Positions 1 through 4,062 of a DNA stretch of 5,402 bases are shown one piece after another (positions within the stretch are counted from its first letter, which is position 1; each line of letters opens with the position of its first letter). The stretch is from Hyphomonadaceae bacterium UBA5336 (GTDB lineage Bacteria > Pseudomonadota > Alphaproteobacteria > Caulobacterales > Hyphomonadaceae): contig DHQO01000029.1 in assembly GCA_002408125.1 (NCBI GenBank), forward strand, positions 1-5,402. Reading direction: 5' to 3'. Made by a program: the position numbers and the translations under genes. The notes below the pieces were generated by a model, which did no database searches, was not told the DNA's origin, and worked only from the letters and a program-made list of their open reading frames with translations.

Positions 1-8
1 GCTCCACC

Positions 9-73
9 ATTTCTTCCGGGTTTTGGCTTCGCCAAAAAAATTTGATCCGGGGGATCAAATTTACGGAAGAAAT
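9..73. repeat. 65-bp inverted-repeat element with two nested hairpins
   Basis: The outer arms are a perfect 10-bp inverted repeat, ATTTCTTCCG at 9-18 and CGGAAGAAAT at 64-73. Inside are two further perfect hairpins: TTTTGGC/GCCAAAA (21-27 with 31-37, loop TTC) and an 11-bp stem (38-48 with 52-62, loop GGG). Folded together they form a three-way junction, like a small cloverleaf. It could be a remnant of a short mobile element (MITE/REP-like), a structured RNA or a compound terminator. No clear target-site duplication flanks it, so the mobile reading is unproven. Confidence 0.6.
34..62 (-). terminator. Possible rho-independent terminator, leftward
   Basis: Read on the minus strand, the 11-bp stem at 38-48/52-62 with a 3-nt loop runs directly into T residues. 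The A-run at 34-40 gives T7, of which four lie beyond the stem. This is the shape of an intrinsic terminator for leftward transcription, such as readthrough from yidD. The stem is only moderately GC-rich (GATCC core) and lies about 440 nt beyond the yidD stop, so its assignment to yidD is inference. The plus strand has only three T residues after the stem and looks worse. Confidence 0.4.
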
Positions 74-87
74 GCCCCGGCGGGGGC
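74..87. repeat. Small GC hairpin
   Basis: GCCCC (74-78) and GGGGC (83-87) form a 5-bp stem around a GGCG loop, directly abutting the preceding 65-bp element. Its role is unknown. It may extend the structured RNA or simply be GC-rich chance pairing. Confidence 0.3.
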
Positions 88-91
88 GAGG

Positions 92-131
92 AAAAGACTC
101 ATCACTCCATTTCAGTTTTGAATGGTCTTTT
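92..131. repeat. AT-rich interrupted hairpin with flanking A and T runs
   Basis: AAAAGA (92-97) pairs with TCTTTT (126-131), and CCATT (107-111) with AATGG (121-125); a 9-nt bulge lies on the left side. A-run left and T-run right is the symmetry of a weak bidirectional terminator. The core stem is short and AT-rich, so this is a tentative call. Confidence 0.3.
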
Positions 132-148
132 ATATTTGATCCCCGCTT

Positions 149-162
149 CGCGATGGATCGCG
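149..162. repeat. Near-palindrome upstream of the tandem repeats
   Basis: CGCGAT (149-154) and ATCGCG (157-162) flank a GG pair. The sequence just after it (160-172) resembles the 3' half of the 53-bp repeat unit (CGCTCAAGGCTG against CGCTCAGGGCTG). The 138-190 stretch may therefore be a decayed extra copy, although its spacing is offset by several bases. Confidence 0.35.
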
Positions 163-190
163 CTCAAGGCTGCTCGCTCTTCTTTTGATT

Positions 191-338
191 GTCTCCGTAT
201 CGCTTCGCTCACATGAGACGCGCTCAGGGCTGAGTCCCTGTTTGTCTCCGTATCGCTTCGCTCACATGAGACGCGCTCAGGGCTGAGTCCTTGTCTGTCT
301 CCGTATCGCTGCGCTCACATGAGACGCGCTCAGGGCTG
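191..338. repeat. 53-bp tandem repeat, about 2.8 copies
   Basis: Copies start at 191, 244 and 297, an exact 53-bp period. Copies 1 and 2 differ at two bases near their ends. Copy 3 matches for 42 bp (297-338) with one T-to-G change at 311, then diverges. Each unit opens with GTCTC and has GAGAC 24 bases later, an inverted pair. Each also carries alternating CTCA/TGAG quartets at unit positions 18-21, 24-27, 33-36 and 41-44, so neighbouring hairpins are mutually exclusive. Because the whole unit repeats with no variable spacer, this is a minisatellite-like or REP-type array and not a CRISPR. Confidence 0.9.
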
Positions 339-357
339 CCGGGCAAGCCACCGTTTA

Positions 358-376
358 TCCCCGCAAAAGCGGAGGA
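358..376. repeat. Short hairpin with AAAA loop
   Basis: CCGC (361-364) and GCGG (369-372) close an AAAA loop, and TCC (358-360) pairs with GGA (374-376) across a single bulged A. No T-run follows on either strand, so it is not a convincing terminator. Its role is unknown. Confidence 0.4.
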
Positions 377-411
377 AGGCGGGTTGAGAGGATATGTGAG
401 GTCGCAGCACC

Positions 412-495
412 AGTAGGGTGCATGGAGGGCGGAGCCCGATATGCACCGGTATTGGTGAAGCTTGGTGCATATCGCTGCGCTCCATGCATCCTACT
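412..495. repeat. 84-bp long inverted repeat just downstream of yidD
   Basis: The outer arms 412-427 and 480-495 pair over 16 bp with one G·T position (418 opposite 489). An inner perfect 11-bp stem pairs 437-447 with 464-474 around a 16-nt loop (448-463). A small GGGC-GGA-GCCC hairpin sits within the left arm at 427-437. The structure ends 10 bp short of the yidD stop. No T-run follows on the minus strand, so it is not a classic terminator. It could be an mRNA 3'-end stabiliser, a rho-dependent end structure or a palindromic dispersed element (REP/MITE-like). Confidence 0.65.
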
Positions 496-504
496 CACCT
501 AAAT

Positions 505-837
505 TCAGTTCTTCTGATCGTCTCCGCAGCCACCAGAGACGTCACGCGGCTGCGCCCACACGCCATAGCGCCAGGGCAGATACCAGCGCCCGGCCGTCTC
601 TTCCGGCACCGGGTCCACACCCTGCCCGCCAAGCGGGTGACAGCGCTGCAGGCGCGCCAGCCCCATCCACAGACCTGCCCACAGGCCGTGACGCGAGACC
701 GCCTCGGCAGTATACTCGCTGCAGGTCGGCGCATAGCGGCATCGCGCGCCAAACGCGGCAAACAGTGGACTGACAGTAATCTTGTATAGCGCCAGCGCTG
801 TTCTGGGCCAGAATGTGAGCTCCGGTTTACCCGTCAT
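505..837 (-). CDS. yidD: Membrane protein insertion efficiency factor YidD
   Basis: This 110-aa protein belongs to the YidD (DUF37) family, which assists the YidC insertase in placing proteins into the inner membrane. The family signature is intact: YKITVSP at residues 18-24, CRYAPTCSEY at 33-42, the conserved HG at 50-51, RLQRCHP at 62-68 and GVDPVP at 73-78. The N-terminal stretch around residues 7-30 is amphipathic or hydrophobic, consistent with peripheral membrane attachment. The tail after about residue 80 makes it longer than the 85-aa E. coli protein, as is common in alphaproteobacteria. The ATG at 837 is supported by AAGGA (848-852 on the minus strand) 10 nt upstream. In many alphaproteobacteria a NifU-like scaffold gene sits directly before yidD. 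Here the scaffold is on the same strand but a reverse-oriented gene lies between, so yidD probably has its own promoter in 838-910. Confidence 0.95.
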   Translation of the reverse strand: MTGKPELTFWPRTALALYKITVSPLFAAFGARCRYAPTCSEYTAEAVSRHGLWAGLWMGLARLQRCHPLGGQGVDPVPEETAGRWYLPWRYGVWAQPRDVSGGCGDDQKN

Positions 838-852
838 GCAGTATTTGTCCTT

Positions 853-862
853 GGCGCGCGCC
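853..862. promoter_or_regulatory. Perfect 10-bp palindrome between divergent genes
   Basis: GGCGCGCGCC reads the same on both strands and sits in the 73-bp gap between yidD (leftward) and the membrane-protein gene (rightward). This gap must hold both promoters. The palindrome could be an operator, but such GC-only palindromes occur by chance in GC-rich DNA. I found no convincing -35/-10 pair. Confidence 0.2.
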
Positions 863-910
863 CCGTATCCGTGCCTTACACCAGTTCTTCGTTATTCTGC
901 CTAGGTCCTC

Positions 911-1447
911 ATGAGCGACACAGACACACCGGCAATAGACGAGAAGGCCCTGCGCGATGCAATCGGCCACCTGTCGCGCTGGCATGCGATCGGCTCTGTC
1001 CTGTCGCTCGCGATCACCTTTATCCCGGCCTATATGATTGCCTCCATCCTGCCGCGCATCGGCTGGGTGCGCAGCGCGGTGGTGAACCTGATCGAGGTGC
1101 TGCCCTTCGTCACCGAGGAAACCGCGCGCCGGCGCGAGACCATCCTGTTCGTCATCGGCGCGCTCGGCCTGCTCGTGCTCACCAGCATCGGCACCGGCAT
1201 CGCCAGCGATATCGTGCGCTGGCGCATTATCGGCCGGATCAACCGCCAGCCCCAACCGGTCGCACTGGCCGAGGCGATGAAGAACCGGCTGCGCGCACGC
1301 TCGGGCCGGCTGGAACAGCAATACCGCTTCTTCCCGAAATTCTCCGAGGGCAACAAGCTCCAGCCCAACGGGCTGTTCGTCGGCATCGGGACCATGGCGC
1401 CCTATTGGCTGCTCATGGTGTTCTTCTTCATCTATTTCAGGTGGTAG
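911..1447 (+). CDS. Membrane protein of unknown function, three predicted helices
   Basis: I do not recognise this 178-aa protein. Three hydrophobic segments are visible: about residues 27-47, 78-98 and 155-176. A charged stretch (100-150) rich in Arg, with RWRIIGRINRQ (103-113) and KNRLRARSGR (124-133), should lie in the cytoplasm by the positive-inside rule. The first helix pair is joined by a segment containing an IEVLPF motif (61-66). The last helix ends almost at the C-terminus (FFFIYFRW). The ATG at 911 has AGG at 903-905 upstream, a modest binding site, and the frame is clean and hydrophobic throughout. It is transcribed away from yidD and its 3' end overlaps the NifU-like gene by 11 bp, tail to tail. 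The C-terminal charged region plus helix could suggest a small integral envelope factor, but no function can be assigned. Confidence 0.85.
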   Translation: MSDTDTPAIDEKALRDAIGHLSRWHAIGSVLSLAITFIPAYMIASILPRIGWVRSAVVNLIEVLPFVTEETARRRETILFVIGALGLLVLTSIGTGIASDIVRWRIIGRINRQPQPVALAEAMKNRLRARSGRLEQQYRFFPKFSEGNKLQPNGLFVGIGTMAPYWLLMVFFFIYFRW

Positions 1448-1892
1448 CCGCCGCCTTGCGCGCTTCCAGCGCCTGCTCGATGGCGGCCACGGCGGCCTCG
1501 AAGGCGAGCAGCGTGGAGGTGTAGCGCGGGGGATAATCGGCGACGCCAGCCAGATGGCGCAGCTCCCAGAACCGGCCCTCGGGCGGCGGTGCGCCCTCTT
1601 TCAGCATGGCTTTCAGGCCGTCGCGCGCCGCGATGATCTCCTCCACAGAGGCGCCGACCGCGTGCCGGGCGAGAATCGATGTCGCCGCCTGGCCGAGCGC
1701 GCAGGCCTTCGGGTCCACGGCAATGGCGGCCACATGGCCCCCGGCCTCGTCCAGGACGATGTCGACCTTCACCGTCGAGCCGCAGATGCGTGAAAGCTTT
1801 TCCACGCTGGCCTCGGGCGCATCGAGATCGCCGAGATGCGGGATCTCGCTCGCCAGTTCCAGAACACGGTTGTGATAGAGGTCGACGGCCAT
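1437..1892 (-). CDS. NifU/IscU-like iron-sulfur cluster assembly scaffold protein
   Basis: This 151-aa protein has a NifU N-terminal (IscU-type) domain, the cytoplasmic scaffold on which Fe-S clusters are built before transfer to target enzymes. Two cluster cysteines are visible: Cys37 in RICGSTV (35-41) and Cys64 in KACALGQAATSI (62-73), matching the spacing of the first two IscU cysteines. The C-terminal helix YPPRYTSTLLAFEAA (120-134) lies where IscU has its PPVK motif and third cysteine. Here that cysteine position appears to be Thr125, as in the short alphaproteobacterial members I recall. I chose ATG 1892 because the protein then begins MAVDLYHNRVLELA, the usual start of the family. A TTG at 1901 would add three residues. 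Neither start has a strong binding site. The 3' end overlaps the opposing membrane-protein gene. Confidence 0.88.
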   Translation of the reverse strand: MAVDLYHNRVLELASEIPHLGDLDAPEASVEKLSRICGSTVKVDIVLDEAGGHVAAIAVDPKACALGQAATSILARHAVGASVEEIIAARDGLKAMLKEGAPPPEGRFWELRHLAGVADYPPRYTSTLLAFEAAVAAIEQALEARKAAATT

Positions 1893-1967
1893 GCCCAGCA
1901 AATCGGCGCCCCGGCGATAAAAATCAAGCTGTTTGCGACAGGATCCACGCCGCCATTCACCGGATGC

Positions 1968-1998
1968 ATAACACCTGTTCCCCGCCGCCCCCTGTCAA
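1968..1998 (-). promoter_or_regulatory. Weak candidate promoter for the NifU-like gene
   Basis: On the minus strand, a perfect TTGACA (1998-1993) is followed, after a long 19-nt spacer, by TGTTAT (1973-1968). That is a four-of-six match to the -10 consensus. This would start transcription roughly 70 nt before the NifU-like ATG. The GC-rich spacer and its length make this tentative. I saw no comparable pair for the rightward pirin gene in the same gap. Confidence 0.22.
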
Positions 1999-2052
1999 AA
2001 AACTCACAAGGCGATCATCTTCGGCTCAACTTCAACGAACAGGAGCAGGACA

Positions 2053-2748
2053 ATGATCGAGATCAGACGATTTGACGACCTGGGCACGTTCAGGAACGAA
2101 TGGCTGGACGCCCATTACCACTTCTCATTCTCGCACTATTACGACCCCGCCCGGATGGGCGTGGGAAAGCTGCGGGTGTGGAATGATGACACGATCCAGC
2201 CCGATACCGGCTTTCCGCCGCATGGCCACCAGTCCATGGAAATCATCACCTATGTCCGCACCGGCGCGGTTTCCCACCGCGACTCGCTCGGCAATTCCGG
2301 GCGCACTGCGGCCGGCGACGTACAGGTGATGAGCGCTGGCCACGGCATCCAGCATGCCGAGTGGAATTCCGAACCGGAAGCAACCACGCTTTTCCAGCTA
2401 TGGATCGAACCGCGCGCCCAGGGCGGTCAGCCGCGCTGGGGCACGAAGAGCTTCCCGAAAGGCAATCGCGCCGGCGATTGGGAAACCCTGGCCAGCGGGC
2501 TCGGCGATGACGGCGCGCTGGAAATCAACCAGGATGCCCGTGTGCTCGGCGCGACCGCCCTTCCCGGCCATCCGCTGAGCTATGAGATCCCCGAGGGCCG
2601 TCATGGCTATCTCGTGGCCGCAACCGGCAAGGCGCGTCTCAATGGCGAGCCCTTCTCTGCCCGCGACGGGGCGGCGATCACCGGCCCGGCCAGGCTCGAT
2701 ATCGAGGCCGACACCGAAATGGAACTCGTGCTCGTCGACACCATCTGA
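2053..2748 (+). CDS. Pirin family protein (YhhW-type bicupin)
   Basis: At 231 aa this matches the length of E. coli YhhW, a pirin-family cupin with quercetin 2,3-dioxygenase activity in vitro. The N-terminal cupin carries the full metal-binding set at the same numbering as YhhW: His57 and His59 in FPPHGHQSMEIITYV (54-68), and His101 and Glu103 in GHGIQHAEWN (96-105). Other pirin hallmarks are HRDSLGN (75-81), the GDVQVMSAG stretch (88-96) and FQLWI. The C-terminal cupin (about 140-231) lacks metal ligands, as is typical. The N-terminal VHF-like stretch HYHFSFSHYYDP (21-32) is also characteristic. ATG 2053 has AGGAG at 2041-2045, 7 nt upstream. The gene is probably monocistronic: no neighbour is closely coupled. 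Its physiological substrate in bacteria is not settled, so only the family assignment is firm. Confidence 0.96.
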   Translation: MIEIRRFDDLGTFRNEWLDAHYHFSFSHYYDPARMGVGKLRVWNDDTIQPDTGFPPHGHQSMEIITYVRTGAVSHRDSLGNSGRTAAGDVQVMSAGHGIQHAEWNSEPEATTLFQLWIEPRAQGGQPRWGTKSFPKGNRAGDWETLASGLGDDGALEINQDARVLGATALPGHPLSYEIPEGRHGYLVAATGKARLNGEPFSARDGAAITGPARLDIEADTEMELVLVDTI

Positions 2749-2824
2749 GGCAGGCCGGGGGCGGCCGGCCGGACGGCGCACTTTCTCCTTGTCAGGCGAA
2801 GCGGATTGCGACCTATTCGCCGAC

Positions 2825-3037
2825 ATGAAGATCTGCTCGCGCCGGACGGCCACCGCCCTCGCCCTCATCCTTTCCCCCGCCATGCTCGGCGGATGCCTTG
2901 CGGCCACCGCCGTCAGCGTTGCCGGCAATGTCGTCGAGGGCGCGGTGAACGTGACAGGCGATGTGGCCGAAGGCGCGGTCAATACTGCCGGCGCGGTGAT
3001 CCCGGACGGCGACGATGACAAGGGCAAGGAGGACTAG
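2825..3037 (+). CDS. Small lipoprotein with 11-residue repeats
   Basis: The 70-aa product has a basic N-terminus (MKICSRR), a hydrophobic stretch (9-21) and a lipobox LGGC ending at Cys24. Signal peptidase II should cut before Cys24, giving a 47-residue lipoprotein. The mature part contains 11-residue repeats beginning with Gly: 34-44 (GNVVEGAVNVT), 45-55 (GDVAEGAVNTA) and a degenerate one at 23-33, followed by an acidic/lysine tail (DGDDDKGKED). An 11-residue period suits a membrane-surface amphipathic helix; this is inference. No Shine-Dalgarno sequence precedes the ATG. A TTGTCA (2789-2794) with CTATTC (2813-2818) 7 nt before the ATG hints at a leaderless transcript. It sits 76 bp after the pirin stop. 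Function is unknown; similar tiny lipoproteins are common in alphaproteobacteria. Confidence 0.72.
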   Translation: MKICSRRTATALALILSPAMLGGCLAATAVSVAGNVVEGAVNVTGDVAEGAVNTAGAVIPDGDDDKGKED

Positions 3038-3074
3038 CTTCCTCGCGACCTCGTGATTTTTCCGTGTATGGGGC

Positions 3075-3115
3075 GCTCGCTAGAGTGAGCATAGGAAAAC
3101 GGCCCCTCTGGCCGT
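3075..3115. repeat. Two consecutive hairpins upstream of the exported-protein gene
   Basis: GCTCGC (3075-3080) pairs with GTGAGC (3085-3090), with one G·T pair and a TAGA loop. Nine nucleotides later ACGGCC (3099-3104) pairs perfectly with GGCCGT (3110-3115) around CCTCT. They lie between the lipoprotein stop (3037) and the ATG at 3141. No T-run follows the second stem, so a rho-independent terminator is doubtful. They may form a structured 5' leader or a transcript end. Confidence 0.45.
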
Positions 3116-3127
3116 ACCGTATGTCCA

Positions 3128-3134
3128 AGAGAGG
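3128..3134 (+). promoter_or_regulatory. Ribosome binding site fixing the start at 3141
   Basis: AGAGAGG lies 6 nt before ATG 3141. The in-frame TTG at 3135 would directly abut it and is therefore unlikely to be the start. ATG 3141 also gives a clean signal peptide. Confidence 0.75.
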
Positions 3135-3140
3135 TTGCAC

Positions 3141-3623
3141 ATGACCCGTTACGCCATCGCGACTCTTGCTCTTCTGGCCCTGGCTTCCCAGGCCGGGGCG
3201 GCCACCATCTCTGTCACCTATTCGGAAGACTTCGCTGAAAAGCTCGCCGATGATTATGGCGACCGCGAAGGCCCAGAACTGACCGACGAGATCATCGAGG
3301 ATATCGAGCGCGCGCTCGACCAGGCCGGCGTCGATGCCGAACGCATCGAGGTGGTGATCGAGGATGCCCGGCCGAACCGTCCCACGCGCGAGCAGGTCTC
3401 CGCCCGCCCGGGCCTCGATCAGTTCCGCTCCTACGGCACCGGCGGCATGGAGCTGACCGGCAAGGTCTATCATCTCGACGGGGAAACCGTGTCGGATGTG
3501 GAGTACAGATATTTCGAGACCGACATCACCCAATCCCAGCATGTCAGCACCTGGTGGGACGCCAATCGCGCCTCGCGCCGGTTTGCCAGTCGGGTGGTCG
3601 ACGCCATTACCGGCGAGGACTGA
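3141..3623 (+). CDS. Exported acidic protein of unknown function
   Basis: The 160-aa product starts with a signal peptide: MTR, then a hydrophobic core (4-15), then an AGA cleavage motif with a likely cut after Ala20. The mature protein is acidic, opens with a beta-like ISVTYSEDF (23-31), then has a helix-rich acidic segment (46-62). Next come IEVVIEDARPNRPTRE (69-84), SYGTGGMELTG (97-107) and a tyrosine-rich strand EYRYFETDI (121-129). It ends in WWDANRASRRFASRV (138-152). This motif order looks like a conserved compact periplasmic domain; I have the impression of similar hypothetical proteins in Caulobacterales/Maricaulales but cannot name a family. There are no cysteines in the mature part and no lipobox. 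A hairpin (3635-3665) separates it from the next gene on the same strand. Confidence 0.85.
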   Translation: MTRYAIATLALLALASQAGAATISVTYSEDFAEKLADDYGDREGPELTDEIIEDIERALDQAGVDAERIEVVIEDARPNRPTREQVSARPGLDQFRSYGTGGMELTGKVYHLDGETVSDVEYRYFETDITQSQHVSTWWDANRASRRFASRVVDAITGED

Positions 3624-3634
3624 TCCACTCTCCA

Positions 3635-3665
3635 AGCTTGCGGCAGGGCTCCTGCCGCGTAAGCT
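3635..3665. repeat. Strong hairpin between two co-directional genes
   Basis: GCGGCAGG (3640-3647) pairs perfectly with CCTGCCGC (3651-3658) around a GCT loop. After a 2-nt bulge (GT, 3659-3660), AGCTT (3635-3639) pairs with AAGCT (3661-3665), giving 13 bp in all. It starts 11 nt after the exported-protein stop and ends 7 nt before the next ATG (3673). There is a G-run but no T-run after it, so it is not a classic intrinsic terminator. It could attenuate readthrough, protect the upstream mRNA end, or limit access of ribosomes to the downstream start. Confidence 0.6.
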
Positions 3666-3672
3666 GGGGGGC

Positions 3673-4062
3673 ATGACGGAAGAAGACCTGCGCCCCCTCA
3701 ATCCGCTCTGGCTGGCCTCGATCCTGGCCGGCTTCGCCACGCTGGGCGCGGGGCTGTGGCTGTCCGGTCTGCCGTCCCACACCGAATGGATCCTCGTCTT
3801 CATCGCCATAGCCGTTGGCGCGGCCGTGTTCAGCGGCATGTTCTTCCTTGGCACGAACCTGATGGGCGTGCGCCTGGAAGCGCGCGTGCATGACGAGACC
3901 GAGATCACCGGCGCGAATGTCGCCCATATCACCCATATCGACCCGCTTGAGGATGCCGCGGCCAATCGCTGGCTGGAGCGCTATGTCTTCACCCGCAACC
4001 TGTTCGGCGGCCTTCTTGTGCCCCTGGTGATCCTCGGGGCGCTATTCCTCTTCGCCCGCTGA
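3673..4062 (+). CDS. Small membrane protein of unknown function, three predicted helices
   Basis: I do not recognise this 129-aa protein. Hydrophobic segments lie at about residues 12-33, 39-60 and 110-127. Between the second and third is a polar stretch (65-108) with RLEARVHDETEITGANVAHITHIDPLEDAAANRWLERYVFTRN character, here only outlined: Arg-rich at its start, two ITHID/HI-like repeats near 85-90, and an acidic DPLED at 90-94. ATG 3673 is the first good start; only the G-run 3666-3671 precedes it, too close to be a normal binding site, and the hairpin 3635-3665 lies just before that. Translation may depend on coupling or on low-level initiation. Its last 21 bp overlap the opposing MscS gene. 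It is co-directional with the exported protein 49 bp upstream, which hints at but does not prove a shared transcript. Confidence 0.75.
   Translation: MTEEDLRPLNPLWLASILAGFATLGAGLWLSGLPSHTEWILVFIAIAVGAAVFSGMFFLGTNLMGVRLEARVHDETEITGANVAHITHIDPLEDAAANRWLERYVFTRNLFGGLLVPLVILGALFLFAR

Larger units (their letters stand above)
1..504. other. Gene-free intergenic region packed with inverted and tandem repeats
   Basis: No convincing gene lies here. The open frames are short, lack a ribosome binding site and run through repeats. The left 190 bases have AT-rich stretches, unlike the GC-rich coding DNA to the right. The region contains at least six separate inverted repeats and one 53-bp tandem repeat, listed individually below. 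It lies downstream of yidD, which reads leftward into it. The gene to the left of position 1 is not visible, so whether this gap separates convergent or co-directional genes is unknown. Confidence 0.75.

Noticed and set aside
1..10. Start of a leftward gene (ATG at 10-8 on the minus strand)
   Set aside because: Only three codons lie in the window, and the upstream GGAAG is too close (2 nt) to serve as a ribosome binding site; it is also an arm of the inverted repeat.
3..187. Open plus-strand frame from the left edge, possibly the 3' end of a gene
   Set aside because: It runs through successive hairpins and repeat-like sequence, and its translation has no recognisable protein character.
191..338. 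CRISPR array
   Set aside because: The period is regular, but the entire 53-bp unit repeats with no unique spacers, and no cas gene is nearby.
418..789. Plus-strand open frames opposite yidD
   Set aside because: They begin in the 84-bp inverted repeat, are Arg/Pro/His-rich and lie antisense to the clearly conserved yidD.
827..1395. Minus-strand open frames over the membrane-protein gene
   Set aside because: Compositions are typical of antisense frames in GC-rich DNA; the plus-strand frame has clean hydrophobic helices and a sensible start.
2763..2770. GGCCGGCC palindrome after pirin as a terminator or operator
   Set aside because: It has no loop, no T-run and only G/C bases; such palindromes are expected by chance in GC-rich DNA.
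2398..3027. 209-codon minus-strand frame spanning the pirin end and lipoprotein
   Set aside because: It is antisense to pirin with its intact metal ligands and to a lipobox-bearing gene, with no binding site or domain.
2979..3965. 328-codon minus-strand frame
   Set aside because: It is antisense to the exported and membrane protein genes, low-complexity and Ser/Arg/Gly-rich, and crosses two hairpin-bearing gaps.
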